The notes: generated from the letters alone by a model not told the origin. A stretch of DNA of 64,000 nucleotides from Cryobacterium sp. PH31-O1 (GCF_030063455.1 NZ_JASITB010000001.1:310001-374000), one strand, 5' to 3'. Positions 1 to 11,713 are shown, counted from the stretch's first letter. Numbers and translations are program-made.

Positions 1-604
<604 letters not shown>

Positions 605-1231
605 CTACGAGAGTAGCAGCAGGCCGTTCGTCTTCTCGCGTGCGACGGTGAAACGCTCCTGCACATTCGCCCAGTTCGCGATGTTCCAGAAAGCCTTCAC
701 GTAGTCGGCCCGCACGTTGCGGTAGTCGAGGTAGTAGGCGTGCTCCCAGACATCGAGCATGAGAACCGGAACGGTTCCGGCCGCGAAGTTGGACTGCTGG
801 TCGAAGAACTGCTCAATGATCAGACGCTGCCCGATGGAGTCCCACGCCAGGACGGCCCAGCCGGAACCCTGAACGCCGAGCGCTGCGGCGGTGAAATGTG
901 CCTGGAACTTATCGAAAGAGCCGAAGTTGTCATCGATCGCAGCAGCGAGCTCGCCGACCGGCTTGTCGCCGCCGTTCGGGGACAGGTTCGTCCAGAAGAT
1001 GGAGTGGTTGACGTGGCCGCCGAGATTGAAGGCGAGATCCTTTTGGAGTTTGTTCACGTTGGCGAGGTTTCCGCTGTCGCGGGCCTCCGCGAGCTGGGTC
1101 AGGGCCGTGTTGGCGCCGGTGACGTAGGCCTGGTGGTGCTTGCCATGGTGGAGTTCCATGATGGTGCCGCTGATACTGGGCTCGAGGGCCGCATAGTCAT
1201 AATCAAGGGTGGGCAGGGTGTATTCGGCCAT
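605..1231 (-). CDS. sodA: Superoxide dismutase, Mn type
   Basis: Fe/Mn-family superoxide dismutase, 208 aa, the usual length. It converts superoxide to oxygen and peroxide in the cytoplasm. Metal ligands are visible: His28 in [10 protein letters not shown], His76 in [10 protein letters not shown], and Asp160/His164 in [11 protein letters not shown]. The second-shell residue in DQQSNF is Gln (Gln145), where the mycobacterial iron enzyme has His; together with GGHVNHS this favours manganese (inference from family knowledge). The ATG start has an AAGGAG site about eight bases upstream. Unusually, sodA sits between whiA and gap, followed by its own hairpin, so it is probably an independent unit with a promoter in the 101-base gap upstream. 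Confidence 0.96.
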   Translation of the reverse strand: MAEYTLPTLDYDYAALEPSISGTIMELHHGKHHQAYVTGANTALTQLAEARDSGNLANVNKLQKDLAFNLGGHVNHSIFWTNLSPNGGDKPVGELAAAIDDNFGSFDKFQAHFTAAALGVQGSGWAVLAWDSIGQRLIIEQFFDQQSNFAAGTVPVLMLDVWEHAYYLDYRNVRADYVKAFWNIANWANVQERFTVAREKTNGLLLLS

Positions 1232-1332
1232 TACTTATCTCCTTGTGAGTTGTGCCACCGCACCGGGTGCGTGGCGTTGTATGCGACGGTTTAGTCTAGC
1301 TGCGCGCATTGCGAGCCACAGAATTCCAAGAT

Positions 1333-2313
1333 TTACGCGCCATCGGAATGAATCGGGTATTCAACATCCGTGCCTTCGACGCCGAGTTCTACCGCCTTTT
1401 TATCGGCCATGGCGAGCAGGCGTCGAATACGGCCGGCGACGGCGTCCTTGGTCATTGGCGGGTCGGCGTGGTGGCCCAGCTCATCGAGGCTGGAGTCGCG
1501 AAAGTTCAGGCGCAGGTCTCCCGCGTAACGCAGGTGCTTGGGAATATCTTCGCCGAGAATGTCCATGGCCCGTTGTACCCGCGCGCAGGCGGCGACAGCC
1601 GCTTCGGCAGAACGGCGAAGGTTCGCGTCGTCGAAGTTGACCAGTCGGTTTGCCGTGGCGCGCACTTCGCGGCGCTGGCGGAGGGTTTCCCAGTTGAGCA
1701 CGGTGTTGGTCGCGCCCATGTGCACGAGCATCGCGCCGATGGCGTCGCCGTCGCGAATGACGACGCGATGCACCCCGCGCACTTCACGAGCCTTAGCCGC
1801 GACGCCGAGGCGCCCCGCCGCTCCGACCAGCGCCATGGCTGCCTCATTCCCGGGACAGACGACCTCCAGGGCTGCGGAGCGGCCCGGATCGGTCAGTGTG
1901 CCGTGGGCGAGGAAAGCTCCGCGCCAGACGGCGGCGATTTCGTCCTTCGAGCCTGTGGTTAGCCGGTTCGGCAGACCGCGAATCGGTCGGCGCCGGGCAT
2001 CCAGCAGGCCGGTCTGGCGTGCCAGCGTTTCGCCGCCCTCGATCACCTGCACGAGGTAATGGCTGGACTGACGAATACCGGTCGCAGCGATGACCTGCAG
2101 GGCGCTGCGCACGCCGTACAGCTCGGCGAGATCTTTGCGCACCCGGCGGGCCAAAATAGCGGTGTCGAGTTCTGATTCGATCGCGATGCGGCTGCTGATC
2201 ATGTGCAAACCGCCGGAGAACCGGAGGATCGTGGCCAGTTCGGCCGCGCGTACAGTGGTCTTGGAGACCTCCACACGCGAAAGTTCATCTTTAACGTCGG
2301 CGGTGAGTGCCAA
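1333..2313 (-). CDS. whiA: WhiA sporulation/division regulator
   Basis: WhiA homologue, 326 aa: an N-terminal degenerate LAGLIDADG homing-endonuclease fold and a C-terminal helix-turn-helix (conserved block [18 protein letters not shown] near the end). In actinobacteria WhiA activates division and sporulation genes with WhiB; here the host is probably non-sporulating, so a division or growth role is likelier. The start is set at TTG (2313-2311), because known relatives begin with the residues [13 protein letters not shown]. An ATG at 2325 would add MEKR and has no better ribosome site. The open frame runs to 2508 but that part overlaps rapZ. It follows rapZ by 80 bases; yvcK, usually between them, is missing. 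Confidence 0.93.
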   Translation of the reverse strand: MALTADVKDELSRVEVSKTTVRAAELATILRFSGGLHMISSRIAIESELDTAILARRVRKDLAELYGVRSALQVIAATGIRQSSHYLVQVIEGGETLARQTGLLDARRRPIRGLPNRLTTGSKDEIAAVWRGAFLAHGTLTDPGRSAALEVVCPGNEAAMALVGAAGRLGVAAKAREVRGVHRVVIRDGDAIGAMLVHMGATNTVLNWETLRQRREVRATANRLVNFDDANLRRSAEAAVAACARVQRAMDILGEDIPKHLRYAGDLRLNFRDSSLDELGHHADPPMTKDAVAGRIRRLLAMADKKAVELGVEGTDVEYPIHSDGA

Positions 2314-2393
2314 TCGCTTTTCCATTCTGTTGATCAGTTGCGTTACGTCTGAGTGATGAAAGACCGGGGAGCGGATGCTGCGCCCCGCCTCGC

Positions 2394-3269
2394 TTATTCG
2401 CGTCCGAGGTCGCGGTGCTTGATATTGACCGCAACTCCGGGAAGTTTTTCGAGCCGGGACGCCAGTTCTCTGGCCATCGCGACGGAGCGGTGCTTGCCGC
2501 CGGTACAACCAATGCCGATGGTGGCGTGGCGTTTGTTTTCTCGCTGGTATCCGGCCAAGACTGGTGCCATGGCTGCAGCGTAGTGCTCGATGAATTCGAG
2601 GGCACCAGTTTGGGCGAGTACAAAGTCTCTCACCTCCGGGTCGACGCCGGTGTGTGCGCGCAGTTCAGGGATCCAGAACGGGTTTGGCAGGAAGCGGGCG
2701 TCGACGACCAGATCAACGTCGGTCGGCAGGCCGTACTTGAAACCGAAACTCATGATGGTCAGCTGCACCCCCGCACGACCCTCAGCAGCGAACCGCTCCG
2801 TGATCGTCGTTGCGAGCTGGTGCACGTTGAGATCTGAGGTGTCGATGACGAGGTCGCTGGACTCCCGCACGGCGAGCAGCCTGGATCGCTCCGCCGCGAT
2901 ACCGTCGAGCAGAGTGCCGTCCCCCTGCAGCGGATGCGGGCGGCGCACTGATTCGAAACGGCGCACGAGCGCGTCGTCTCTGGCTTCGAGAAAGATGACC
3001 TGCACCTGGGTACCGCTGCGTAGCAGCTGCACGGTCTCGAGGAAGTCGCCGAACAGGTCGCGGCCCCGAATATCGACGACCGCTGCGATTCTGGGCAGGT
3101 TAGTGCCGGCCCGTTCAACCAGATCGACCAGCGGCCGCAGCATCTGTGGCGGCAGATTATCGACGACATACCAGTCGAGGTCCTCCAACGCGTTGGCAAC
3201 CGTGGAGCGTCCCGCCCCGGACATTCCCGTGACGATCAGCACTTCCTGCTTGTCGGGGTCCATAGTCAT
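2394..3269 (-). CDS. rapZ: RapZ/YvcJ-family nucleotide-binding protein
   Basis: RapZ family P-loop protein, 291 aa. In enterobacteria it is the RNase E adapter that controls GlmS; in Gram-positives the role is less clear, with NTP hydrolysis and links to cell wall and competence. The N-terminal P-loop reads GMSGAGRST (about residues 15-23), with Arg where the classic Walker A Lys stands. The next block, [10 protein letters not shown], is the family signature. The C-terminal block [13 protein letters not shown] is also typical. It lies 61 bases downstream of uvrC and upstream of whiA, the standard actinobacterial order. Family assignment is firm; the biological role is not shown by the sequence. 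Confidence 0.94.
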   Translation of the reverse strand: MTMDPDKQEVLIVTGMSGAGRSTVANALEDLDWYVVDNLPPQMLRPLVDLVERAGTNLPRIAAVVDIRGRDLFGDFLETVQLLRSGTQVQVIFLEARDDALVRRFESVRRPHPLQGDGTLLDGIAAERSRLLAVRESSDLVIDTSDLNVHQLATTITERFAAEGRAGVQLTIMSFGFKYGLPTDVDLVVDARFLPNPFWIPELRAHTGVDPEVRDFVLAQTGALEFIEHYAAAMAPVLAGYQRENKRHATIGIGCTGGKHRSVAMARELASRLEKLPGVAVNIKHRDLGRE

Positions 3270-3330
3270 TCTTGGAAATCGCCTTAATGAGAAGTTGGTG
3301 GGTTATCAAGCCTACCCAGCGCCGGACACT

Positions 3331-5241
3331 TCACGCACGCAGGTGGGCGTGGATCGACTCGGCCAAGACCGGGCCGATGCCACGGACATCCGCTATTTCC
3401 GCCGCGGAAGCAACCCTGAGCCGCGCTACCGAACCGAAATGTTGTAACAAGACTTTCACCCTGGCCGGCCCGAGCCCAGCGATTTCACCCAGAATGGACG
3501 AGATGTCCTTCTTGCGGCGAATGCGCTGATGCGTGATCGCGAACCGATGTGCTTCATCGCGGATGCGTTGAATGAGAAACAGCGCATCACTGTTGCGGGG
3601 CAGAATCACGGGGTAGTCGGAGTCGGGAAGCCAGATTTCTTCGAGCCGTTTGGCAATTCCGCACAGTTGAATGCCGGTGACGCCGGATTCGGCGAGGGCA
3701 CGTTTGGCGGCAGCCACCTGCGGCTGGCCACCGTCGACGATGAGCAGGTTCGGCTGATATTTAAATTTGGCCCGCTTCTGCTCGACCGTGACGACGTCGT
3801 TCCCATCGCCATCGGCGGCCGCGTTTGCTTCTGGATCTCCGGCATCCGCCGGGGCGGAATCGGGTTTCAGGTAGGCGAGGCGGCGGGACAGAATCTGAAA
3901 GATCGAATCGGTGTCATCGGTGGATTCGGGAATGTTGAAGCGTCGGTACTCGTCTTTGCGGGGCAGTCCGTCTTCGAAGACGACCATGGACGCGACAATA
4001 TTCGTGCCGCTGAGGTGCGACACGTCGTAACACTCCATGCGCAGCGGCGCAGCGGGCATCTCGAGGGCATCCTGGATGTCTTCGAGGGCTTTGGACCGTG
4101 CCACGAAGTCCGAGCTGCGCCGGGTCTTGTAGAGCATGAGTGCCTGCTTGGCGTTGTTGCCGGCCGTGACGAGCAGGGCGGCTTTCTCACCGCGTTGGGC
4201 GGCGACGAGGCGCACCCTGCGTCCGGCTCGCTCGGCCAGCCAGGTTTCAAGGGCTTCGGCATCGTCAGGCAACTCGGGCAGCACGATTTCGCGTGGCGGC
4301 AAGGTGTCGGAATTGTAGGCGGTGCGCATCATGGAGTCGATGAGCTCACTCGTGGTGACATCGAGCTCCTTGTCGACCATCCAGCCACGCACACCGCGGA
4401 TGCGCCCGCCACGCACGATGAACAGCTGCACGGCCGCTGCGAGTTCGTCTTGCTCGATGGCGAACAAGTCAATGTCCACATTGTCGCGCAACACGACCGC
4501 GCTCTTCTCAAGCACGGCGTTGAGCGCCCGCACCTGATCGCGACGTTTGGCCGCTATTTCGTACTGTTGAGCCGCGGCCGCGTCCTTCATCTGTTGGGTG
4601 AGCGCGTTGATGAGCTTCTTGTCGTGGCTGCTCATGAAGCTGACGAACTCATTGACGATCGCGCGGTGGTCCTCCATGGAGACCAGCCCGGAGCAGGGGC
4701 CGAAACAGCGCCCAATCTGCCCGGCGAAACAGGGCTTGCCGCTCTGCATCGCGCGCTTGTAGTTGGCGTTGTTGCAGGTGCGAATGGGAAAAGCCTTGAG
4801 CATGAGTTCGATGGTTTCGTGGACGGCCCAGACCTTGGGATACGGCCCGAAGTAGCGGGCACCCTTGATGCCCTCGGTGCGGGTGACCAGGGCCCGCGGA
4901 GCCTCGTCGGCCAGGGTAACGGCGAGGTAGGGGTAGGACTTGTCGTCCTTGAACTGCACGTTGAAGGGCGGATCGAACTCGTTGATCCACATCCACTCGA
5001 GCTGAAGAGCCTCGACCTCGGTGCCGACCACCGTCCACTCCACGCCCGTCGCGGTGGTAACCATGCGCCGCGTACGTTCGTGCAGGCTGTGCAGCGGGGC
5101 GAAGTAGTTACTGAGCCGCGCCCGCAGGTTCTTGGCCTTGCCGACATAGAGGATCCGCCCGGTCGCGTCGCGAAAGCGGTACACCCCGGGGGTCGTGGGA
5201 ATCTCGCCCGATTTCGGGCGATAGCTCAGCGCATCAGACAT
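3331..5241 (-). CDS. uvrC: UvrABC excinuclease subunit C
   Basis: Dual-incision nuclease of nucleotide excision repair, 636 aa. Domains in order: GIY-YIG nuclease (about residues 15-95, with TPGVYRFRD and [15 protein letters not shown]) for the 3' cut; a UvrB-interacting UVR motif at about 205-240; an RNase H-like domain for the 5' cut in the middle/C-terminal half ([19 protein letters not shown], then [10 protein letters not shown]); and a C-terminal tandem helix-hairpin-helix ([28 protein letters not shown]). The start lies 12 bases after the uvrA stop, so the two are almost certainly cotranscribed. Confidence 0.98.
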   Translation of the reverse strand: MSDALSYRPKSGEIPTTPGVYRFRDATGRILYVGKAKNLRARLSNYFAPLHSLHERTRRMVTTATGVEWTVVGTEVEALQLEWMWINEFDPPFNVQFKDDKSYPYLAVTLADEAPRALVTRTEGIKGARYFGPYPKVWAVHETIELMLKAFPIRTCNNANYKRAMQSGKPCFAGQIGRCFGPCSGLVSMEDHRAIVNEFVSFMSSHDKKLINALTQQMKDAAAAQQYEIAAKRRDQVRALNAVLEKSAVVLRDNVDIDLFAIEQDELAAAVQLFIVRGGRIRGVRGWMVDKELDVTTSELIDSMMRTAYNSDTLPPREIVLPELPDDAEALETWLAERAGRRVRLVAAQRGEKAALLVTAGNNAKQALMLYKTRRSSDFVARSKALEDIQDALEMPAAPLRMECYDVSHLSGTNIVASMVVFEDGLPRKDEYRRFNIPESTDDTDSIFQILSRRLAYLKPDSAPADAGDPEANAAADGDGNDVVTVEQKRAKFKYQPNLLIVDGGQPQVAAAKRALAESGVTGIQLCGIAKRLEEIWLPDSDYPVILPRNSDALFLIQRIRDEAHRFAITHQRIRRKKDISSILGEIAGLGPARVKVLLQHFGSVARLRVASAAEIADVRGIGPVLAESIHAHLRA

Positions 5242-5253
5242 AGCCGTTGCCGC

Positions 5254-8121
5254 CTAGCCGGCAGCCAGTACCTCCTTGAGGAAGGAACCGGTGAAACTTT
5301 TCTTGACCGTGGCGAGGTGCTCTGGTGTACCGGTGGCGAGCACCTTACCGCCGCCGGATCCGCCCTCTGGGCCGAGGTCGATCACCCAGTCGGCGGACTT
5401 GATGACGTCGAGGTTGTGCTCGATCACGATGACGGTGTTGCCCTTGTTGACCAGGCTGTTCAACACGAGTAGCAATTTACGCACGTCTTCGAAGTGCAAG
5501 CCCGTTGTGGGCTCGTCGAGCACGTATACGCTGCGCCCGTTGGAGCGGCGTTGCAGTTCGGTGGCGAGCTTCACCCGCTGGGCTTCGCCGCCGGAGAGGG
5601 TGGTAGCACTCTGCCCGAGGCGCACGTAGCCGAGTCCGACCTCGACGAGCGTCTTGAGAAAGCGGTGGATGGAAGAAATCGGTTCGAAGAAATCGGCCGC
5701 TTCGCTGATCGGCATGTCGAGGACTTCGGCGATGTTCTTGCCTTTGTAGTGCACGGTGAGGGTGTCGCGGTTGTACCGGTCTCCCCCGCACACCTCGCAG
5801 GCCACGTAGACGTCGGGCAGAAAGTTCATCTCGATCTTGATGGTGCCGTCGCCCGAACAGGCTTCGCAGCGCCCACCCTTGACGTTGAAGCTGAACCGGC
5901 CGGGCAGGTAGCCGCGGGTCTTCGATTCGATGGTTTCGGAGAACAGGGTGCGGATCTTGTCGAACACGCCGGTGTAGGTGGCCGGGTTGGACCGCGGCGT
6001 GCGACCGATCGGCGCCTGGTCGACGTGGATGACCTTATCGAGCTGTTCCAGTCCTGTGACTCGGGTGTGCTTGCCTGGCAGCTTGCGGGCGCCGTTGAGC
6101 CGGTTGGCGAGTACCCGGTACAGGATGTCGTTGACAAGCGACGACTTGCCGGAGCCGCTGACCCCGGTGACGGCCGTAAAGGTGCCGAGCGGAAAGGTCA
6201 CCGAGACTTTCTGCAGGTTGTTGGCCTCGGCGCCGGTGACGCCGATCAGGCGCTCAGGGTCGATCGGGCGGCGGGTCTGCGGCGTGGCGATGGACTTGCG
6301 CCCGGACAGGTAGTCGCCGGTCAGTGACTTGGTGTTGGCCAGCAGCCCTTCATAGGAGCCGGAGTGCACGACGTGCCCGCCGTTGACGCCGGCACCGGGA
6401 CCGATGTCAACAACCCAGTCGGCGGTCTTGATGGTGTCTTCGTCGTGCTCGACCACGATGAGCGTGTTCCCGAGGTCGCGCAGGGTGACCAGGGTCTCGA
6501 TCAGACGCCGATTGTCGCGCTGGTGCAGGCCGATGCTCGGTTCGTCGAGCACGTAGAGCACACCGGTGAGGCCGGAACCGATCTGCGTGGCCAGGCGGAT
6601 ACGCTGCGCTTCACCGCCGGAGAGGGTCGCCGCAGCGCGGGCGAGGTTGAGGTAGTTCAACCCGACCCGAATGAGAAAGTCGAGGCGGGCCCGAATCTCA
6701 CGCAGCACCTGAGCCGCGATGGCCGCCTCCCGGTCGGTGAGGGTGAGCTTGTCCATGAACGCGCGAGCGTCGCTCAAACTGAGCGCGCAGACATCCGCTA
6801 TGCTCGCGTCGTGCACGAGCACAGCGAGCACCTCAGGCTTGAGCCTGGTGCCCTTGCAGACGTGGCAGTCCACCTCACGCAGGTATTCGGACCAGCGCTG
6901 GCGCTGGGTGTCGCTCTCGGCCTGCAGGTATTGGCGCTCGATGTAGGGCACGACACCTTCGAAACCGGAGGTGTAGCTCATCTCCCGGCCGTAGCGGTTC
7001 TTCCACTTGACCCGTACCTCGAAGTTGTCGCCGCGCATCACTGCGTTCTGCACCTCGTCGCGGAGTTCGCCCCAGGGAGTGTCGAGCGAGAAATCGAGGT
7101 CGCGGGCGAGGCCGTCGAGCAGTTTCTCGTAGTACTGGAACAGACCCTTGCCCTGGGTTGTCCAGGGCAGCACGACGCCCTCTGCGATGCTCAGGTCTGG
7201 ATCGCCGAGCAGCAGGTCTTCGTCGACGGACATGCGGGTGCCGAGCCCCGAGCATTCCGGGCAGGCCCCGAACGGGGCGTTGAAAGAGAAGGTGCGCGGT
7301 TCAATCTCGGTCAGCTGCACCGGGTGGTTGTTGGGGCAGGAGAGCTTCTCCGAGTAGTTCTGCCAGGCCTTGTCTCCTTCTTCGTCGAGGAAGTTGATCT
7401 GCACGAGGCCGTCGGTGAGTTTGAGCGCCGTTTCGAGTGAGTCGGTGAGGCGGCTGAGCAGCTCGGGCCCGGCGACGAGTCGGTCAACGATGACGGCGAT
7501 GTCGTGCTTTTGCTGTTTCTTGAGCGTGGGTGGTTCGCTCAGCTGAATCTGGGTGCCATCGACGATGGCGCGGGAGTAACCGCCGCCGGCGAGTTCCTGG
7601 AACAGGTCGACGAACTCGCCCTTCTTCTGCGAAACGATCGGGCTGACCACCTGATAGCGGATGCCCGCCTTCAATTCCATGAGCTGGTCGGCGATCTGCT
7701 GCACGGTCTGCGATTGAATGACCTCGCCGCAGACGGCGCAGTGCGGCACGCCGATGCGGGCCCAGAGCAGGCGCATGTAGTCGTAGATTTCGGTGATGGT
7801 GCCGACGGTAGACCGCGGGTTGCGGTTGGTTGACTTCTGGTCGATCGAAACGGCCGGGCTCAGGCCCTCGATGAAATCGACGTCGGGCCGGTCAACCTGC
7901 CCAAGAAACTGGCGGGCGTAAGCCGAGAGCGACTCGACGTACCGGCGCTGCCCCTCGGCGAAGATCGTGTCGAAGGCGAGCGACGACTTTCCCGACCCGG
8001 AGAGCCCGGTGAAGACCACGAGTGAATCGCGCGGTATCTCGAGATCAACGTTGTGGAGGTTGTGCACGCGGGCGCCGCGCACACTGAGTTTTGGGCCTGT
8101 TTCTACCTTGGTAATCGACAC
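5254..8121 (-). CDS. uvrA: UvrABC excinuclease subunit A
   Basis: Damage-recognition ATPase of nucleotide excision repair, 955 aa, full length. It has two ABC ATPase modules, each with a Walker A ([10 protein letters not shown] near the N-terminus, [10 protein letters not shown] around residue 650), an ABC signature (LSGGEAQRI and LSGGEAQRV), and zinc-binding cysteine pairs including CAVCGEV and CEACSGDGT. The start is GTG at 8121-8119 (residues begin VSITKVETG). There is no ribosome site. A TAGACT -10 box lies exactly six bases upstream, implying a leaderless mRNA. No LexA-type box was found in the divergent region shared with the PadR gene. Confidence 0.98.
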   Translation of the reverse strand: MSITKVETGPKLSVRGARVHNLHNVDLEIPRDSLVVFTGLSGSGKSSLAFDTIFAEGQRRYVESLSAYARQFLGQVDRPDVDFIEGLSPAVSIDQKSTNRNPRSTVGTITEIYDYMRLLWARIGVPHCAVCGEVIQSQTVQQIADQLMELKAGIRYQVVSPIVSQKKGEFVDLFQELAGGGYSRAIVDGTQIQLSEPPTLKKQQKHDIAVIVDRLVAGPELLSRLTDSLETALKLTDGLVQINFLDEEGDKAWQNYSEKLSCPNNHPVQLTEIEPRTFSFNAPFGACPECSGLGTRMSVDEDLLLGDPDLSIAEGVVLPWTTQGKGLFQYYEKLLDGLARDLDFSLDTPWGELRDEVQNAVMRGDNFEVRVKWKNRYGREMSYTSGFEGVVPYIERQYLQAESDTQRQRWSEYLREVDCHVCKGTRLKPEVLAVLVHDASIADVCALSLSDARAFMDKLTLTDREAAIAAQVLREIRARLDFLIRVGLNYLNLARAAATLSGGEAQRIRLATQIGSGLTGVLYVLDEPSIGLHQRDNRRLIETLVTLRDLGNTLIVVEHDEDTIKTADWVVDIGPGAGVNGGHVVHSGSYEGLLANTKSLTGDYLSGRKSIATPQTRRPIDPERLIGVTGAEANNLQKVSVTFPLGTFTAVTGVSGSGKSSLVNDILYRVLANRLNGARKLPGKHTRVTGLEQLDKVIHVDQAPIGRTPRSNPATYTGVFDKIRTLFSETIESKTRGYLPGRFSFNVKGGRCEACSGDGTIKIEMNFLPDVYVACEVCGGDRYNRDTLTVHYKGKNIAEVLDMPISEAADFFEPISSIHRFLKTLVEVGLGYVRLGQSATTLSGGEAQRVKLATELQRRSNGRSVYVLDEPTTGLHFEDVRKLLLVLNSLVNKGNTVIVIEHNLDVIKSADWVIDLGPEGGSGGGKVLATGTPEHLATVKKSFTGSFLKEVLAAG

Positions 8122-8127
8122 TTATCG

Positions 8128-8133
8128 AGTCTA
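8128..8133 (-). promoter_or_regulatory. Putative leaderless promoter -10 of uvrA
   Basis: On the minus strand TAGACT (fits the actinobacterial -10 TAnnnT) is followed by six bases and then the uvrA GTG. Transcription would start at or next to the first base of the start codon. No clear -35 is seen. Confidence 0.5.
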
Positions 8134-8208
8134 TGCAACACCACCGACACCGCTGACCGACAGCTACCGCCGAGAGCGAACATGAAGCCGGCCACGGATA
8201 GCGTTTTA

Positions 8209-8224
8209 GAGTATGTATATACTC
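8209..8224. promoter_or_regulatory. Putative PadR operator (palindrome)
   Basis: The 16 bases GAGTATGTATATACTC form a near-perfect palindrome (7 of 8 positions pair between half sites), 36 bases upstream of the PadR-family gene. The AT-rich core in a GC-rich genome and its position fit an autoregulatory operator. PadR-family regulators typically bind such tATGT/ACATa-like dyads (family knowledge). Binding is inferred. Confidence 0.6.
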
Positions 8225-8260
8225 AGTAGTTTTTACTCACGTGCTCAAACCGGAGGTTGT

Positions 8261-8869
8261 ATGTCTGTTCGCCAGAGTCTGCTCGCCATCCTTGATCAGG
8301 GGCCGTGTTACGGCTATCAGTTGCGAGCCGAATTCGATCGTCGGACTGGCTCAACCTGGCCGCTCAATGTCGGCCAGATCTACAACACCTTGGATCGACT
8401 GGAACGTGACGGCCTCGTGCGAAAAGCCGATATTGACGCTGATGGGCAGAACTACGTCGAGATAACCGATGCCGGTCATCTAGAAGTGGCCGAGTGGCTC
8501 GGCTCCCCCGTTGTGCGCACCATGGCGACCCGCGACGAACTCGCCGTCAAGCTTGCCGTCGCGGTGACGCTACCGGGAGTGGACATTGCCCAGGTAATTC
8601 AAGTGCAACGCAGCGCGACGATGCGCACGCTGCAAGAACTGATCCGCACCAAAAATGCCGCGGCTGATCCAGAATCCGCTGAGCAACTCGCCTGGCTTCT
8701 GGTGATTGATTCGCTCATCTTTGCGGCCGAGGCCGAAGCGCGCTGGCTCGAGCACTCGGAGCAGCGGCTGGCCCGAGCTCGCGCCGCTGGCCTTGCCGCT
8801 CCCCTGCCGCTGAACACCGAGGTGCCGAGGCGTGGCCGCCCGGCCAGGGCGGCGCGGGTGATCGCATGA
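8261..8869 (+). CDS. PadR-family transcriptional regulator
   Basis: Small regulator of 202 aa. The N-terminal winged helix starts SVRQSLLAILDQGPCYGYQL, and the wing is followed by QIYNTLDRLERDGLV (about residues 45-60), the PadR signature. The C-terminal half is helical and acidic/alanine-rich, fitting the Vir_act_alpha_C dimerisation region of subfamily 2 (inference). It ends in a basic tail, RRGRPARAARVIA. The start is the ATG at 8261 with a GGAGG site; an upstream in-frame ATG at 8213 lies inside the operator region and is less likely. The gene stands alone on the plus strand between uvrA and uvrB, with no transporter or enzyme partner next to it, so its target is not evident from context; autoregulation through the palindrome is likely. 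Confidence 0.9.
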   Translation: MSVRQSLLAILDQGPCYGYQLRAEFDRRTGSTWPLNVGQIYNTLDRLERDGLVRKADIDADGQNYVEITDAGHLEVAEWLGSPVVRTMATRDELAVKLAVAVTLPGVDIAQVIQVQRSATMRTLQELIRTKNAAADPESAEQLAWLLVIDSLIFAAEAEARWLEHSEQRLARARAAGLAAPLPLNTEVPRRGRPARAARVIA

Positions 8870-8942
8870 CAGACCGAGAAATGCAGCACGTGTTCCTGGG
8901 AGTGCCAGCTTCTCCAACGCGTGCCGCGAGTGTATGCGACCG

Positions 8943-11006
8943 CTATTGCAGGTGACCGGCCTTCTCCATCTGACGGAGTTCGCGTTTGAGCTCGGAGAGT
9001 TCGTCACGCAGTCGGGCGGCGAGCTCGAACTTGAGTTCACCGGCGGCCTCCAGCATCTGCGAGTTGAGGTCGGCGATGATCGATTCAAGATCGTTCGCAC
9101 CGTTCGCGGCCAGCCCGACCCGACGGGTCGGTGTCGAACTCTTTCGACGGGCATCTCGACCGGCCAGTAGTTCGGCCGTGTCGGCCTCTTCACGGGCGAG
9201 GGCATCGGTGATATCACCGATGCGCTTGCGCAAGGGGGTCGGATCGATGCCGTGCAGGGTGTTGTACGCCACTTGCTTCTCGCGGCGACGATCGGTTTCG
9301 TCGATGGCTTTTTCCATGGACGCGGTGAGCCGGTCGGCGTACATGTGCACCTCGCCCGACACGTTGCGTGCGGCTCGGCCGATGGTCTGGATGAGCGAGG
9401 TGGCGGAGCGCAAAAACCCTTCCTTGTCGGCATCGAGGATGGCCACGAGCGAGACCTCTGGCAGGTCGAGGCCCTCTCGCAGCAGGTTGATACCGACCAG
9501 CACGTCGTAGATGCCGGCGCGAAGTTCGGTGAGGAGTTCTACGCGCCGCAGTGTGTCAACGTCGGAGTGCAGGTAGCGTACCCGCACACCGGCCTCGGTG
9601 AGAAAGTCGGTGAGATTCTCGGCCATCTTTTTGGTGAGGGTCGTTACGAGCACACGCTCGTTCTTCTCGGTGCGCTTCTTGATTTCTTCGAGCAGGTCGT
9701 CGATCTGCCCTGCGCTCGGCTTGACGATGATCTGGGGGTCGATGAGCCCGGTCGGGCGAATGATCTGCTCGACGATGCCGTCAGCGATCCCCATCTCGTA
9801 CTTGCCCGGCGTCGCTGAAAGGTACACGGTTTGACCGACGCGGTTCTTGAACTCGTTGAACTTGAGCGGTCGGTTGTCGAGCGCGCTCGGCAGCCGAAAG
9901 CCGTGGTCGACCAGGGTGCGCTTGCGCGATGAATCCCCCTCGTACATCGCCCCAATCTGCGGAACGGTAACGTGAGACTCGTCGATGACCATCAGAAAAT
10001 CGTCGGGAAAGTAGTCCAGCAGGCAGTGCGGCGCTTCACCCGGTTCGCGTGCGTCGATGTGCCGGGAATAGTTTTCGATGCCGGAGCAGAAACCAATTTG
10101 CTCCATCATCTCGAGGTCGAAGGTGGTGCGCATGCGAAGACGTTGGGCTTCGAGCAGTTTTCCCTCGCGCTCTAACACCTCTAGCCGTTCGGCTAATTCG
10201 ACTTCGATGGTGCCAATCGCACGGCGCATCACGTCGTCGCTTGCGACGTAGTGCGAACCAGGAAACACGGACACGGCCTCGAGCTTTTTGACAATTTCGC
10301 CGGTGAGCGGATGCAGCGAGTACAGTCCTTCAATTTCGTCACCGAACAGCTCGATGCGAATGGCGAGCTCTTCGTACATGGGAATGATCTCGATGGTGTC
10401 GCCGCGTACCCGAAAATTGCCGCGCGAGAAGTCGACGTCGTTGCGCTTATACTGCATGGCCACGAACTTGCGCACGAGCCAGTCGCGACTGACCTTTTGC
10501 CCCACCTGCAGCGCAATCATGGCTTGCATGTAGCCCTCTGGGGTGCCGAGCCCATAGATGCACGACACGGTCGACACCACGATAACGTCGCGGCGGCTCA
10601 GCAGCGAGTTGGTGGTGGAGTGTCGCAGCCGTTCGACCTCCTCGTTGATCGAGGAGTCCTTCTCAATGAAGGTGTCCGTCTGCGGAACATAGGCTTCCGG
10701 CTGGTAATAGTCGTAGTAGGAGACGAAGTACTCGACCGCGTTGTTCGGCATCAGGTCGCGGAATTCGTTGACCAGCTGGGCGGCCAGAGTCTTGTTGTGC
10801 GCCAGAACCAGCGTGGGACGCTGCACCTGCTCAATCAGCCAGGCCGTTGTGGCCGATTTACCGGTACCGGTCGCACCGAGCAGCACGATGTCGGTTTCGC
10901 CAGCATTGATACGTGCGGCCAGGTCGGCGATCGCGGCCGGCTGGTCGCCGCTCGGCGTGTACTCACTGACCACTTCAAACGGGTTCACAGAGCGCGTGGG
11001 TTCCAT
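8943..11006 (-). CDS. uvrB: UvrABC excinuclease subunit B
   Basis: Damage-verifying helicase-like subunit of nucleotide excision repair, 687 aa. Visible elements: Walker [14 protein letters not shown] (about residues 44-56), the beta-hairpin region with [16 protein letters not shown], motif MVIDESHVT, motif [10 protein letters not shown], motif [14 protein letters not shown], and the C-terminal UVR domain ([20 protein letters not shown]) that contacts UvrC. The ATG has a GGAGG just one base upstream, an abnormally short spacing, so a GTG start seven codons in cannot be excluded. It is separated from uvrA by the divergent PadR gene. Confidence 0.98.
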   Translation of the reverse strand: MEPTRSVNPFEVVSEYTPSGDQPAAIADLAARINAGETDIVLLGATGTGKSATTAWLIEQVQRPTLVLAHNKTLAAQLVNEFRDLMPNNAVEYFVSYYDYYQPEAYVPQTDTFIEKDSSINEEVERLRHSTTNSLLSRRDVIVVSTVSCIYGLGTPEGYMQAMIALQVGQKVSRDWLVRKFVAMQYKRNDVDFSRGNFRVRGDTIEIIPMYEELAIRIELFGDEIEGLYSLHPLTGEIVKKLEAVSVFPGSHYVASDDVMRRAIGTIEVELAERLEVLEREGKLLEAQRLRMRTTFDLEMMEQIGFCSGIENYSRHIDAREPGEAPHCLLDYFPDDFLMVIDESHVTVPQIGAMYEGDSSRKRTLVDHGFRLPSALDNRPLKFNEFKNRVGQTVYLSATPGKYEMGIADGIVEQIIRPTGLIDPQIIVKPSAGQIDDLLEEIKKRTEKNERVLVTTLTKKMAENLTDFLTEAGVRVRYLHSDVDTLRRVELLTELRAGIYDVLVGINLLREGLDLPEVSLVAILDADKEGFLRSATSLIQTIGRAARNVSGEVHMYADRLTASMEKAIDETDRRREKQVAYNTLHGIDPTPLRKRIGDITDALAREEADTAELLAGRDARRKSSTPTRRVGLAANGANDLESIIADLNSQMLEAAGELKFELAARLRDELSELKRELRQMEKAGHLQ

Positions 11007-11041
11007 GCCTCCATTCTACAAAGGGGGTCTGACACTCGGCC

Positions 11042-11701
11042 CTACAGCTCGGATAGCGGCGAGCGGATGTCGTTGCTCACGCGGTTCGCGTGGGCTTCCG
11101 CTGTGCGCACCCGCTCCCAGAGCGCGTCGACCTGGGCCAGAGTGGCGTCGACGGTGCCGGTGTTGTCGATCACGACATCGGCCAGGGCCAGTCTGTCCGC
11201 GTCGCTCGCCTGCGCGGAGATGCGCTGTGTTGCTTCCTCCCGGGTCAGGCCACGCAAGTCCACCATGCGCTGAATACGAGTGCCAGCGCCGGCGTGCACG
11301 ACGACAATCAGATCAAACGTGACCAGGCCGCCAGCGACAGCCTGGGCCAGGAGCGGGACGTCGTAGACGACGATCGCGTGCGGGTCTGCGGCCCCTGCGG
11401 CAGCAACCCGATCCCGGGTGAGTTGCCGCACTGCCGGATGAGTGATGGCGTTCAGCCGCTCCCTTCGGGTTTGATCGGCGAAGATGACAGTGCCCAGCGC
11501 TGCTCGATTCAGGCTGCCTTCGGCCAGCAGAATATCGTTGCCGAACTCGGCAACGATCGCGGCAAGGCCAGGCGTTCCGGGTTCAACCACTTCACGGGCC
11601 AGCTGATCGGCGTCGATACCCACGGCTCCCAGAGCGGCCAGACGTTTCGCCACGGTGCTCTTGCCCGACGCGATCCCGCCGGTCAGCCCAATCAGATACA
11701 T
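11042..11701 (-). CDS. coaE: Dephospho-CoA kinase
   Basis: Last enzyme of coenzyme A synthesis; phosphorylates the 3' hydroxyl of dephospho-CoA. 219 aa, a typical single-domain length without the C-terminal UPF0157 extension seen in some actinobacteria. It has a P-loop in LTGGIASGKSTVA (residues 5-17), IDADQLAREVVEPGTPGL (lid/CoA region) and the DVPLLAQA motif. The ATG is preceded by TAGCAT six bases upstream and no ribosome site, suggesting leaderless transcription. The stop is 35 bases before uvrB, so coaE-uvrB may be one unit. Confidence 0.97.
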   Translation of the reverse strand: MYLIGLTGGIASGKSTVAKRLAALGAVGIDADQLAREVVEPGTPGLAAIVAEFGNDILLAEGSLNRAALGTVIFADQTRRERLNAITHPAVRQLTRDRVAAAGAADPHAIVVYDVPLLAQAVAGGLVTFDLIVVVHAGAGTRIQRMVDLRGLTREEATQRISAQASDADRLALADVVIDNTGTVDATLAQVDALWERVRTAEAHANRVSNDIRSPLSEL

Positions 11702-11707
11702 TACGCA

Positions 11708-11713
11708 ATGCTA
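11708..11713 (-). promoter_or_regulatory. Putative leaderless promoter -10 of coaE
   Basis: TAGCAT on the minus strand lies exactly six bases before the coaE ATG, the same geometry as at uvrA, polA, rpe, aroQ, pdtaR and the DUF885 gene. Confidence 0.45.

Noticed and set aside
8122..8260. Possible LexA/SOS box upstream of uvrA
   Set aside because: A CGAAC half-site at about 8177 has no matching second half; no box could be supported.
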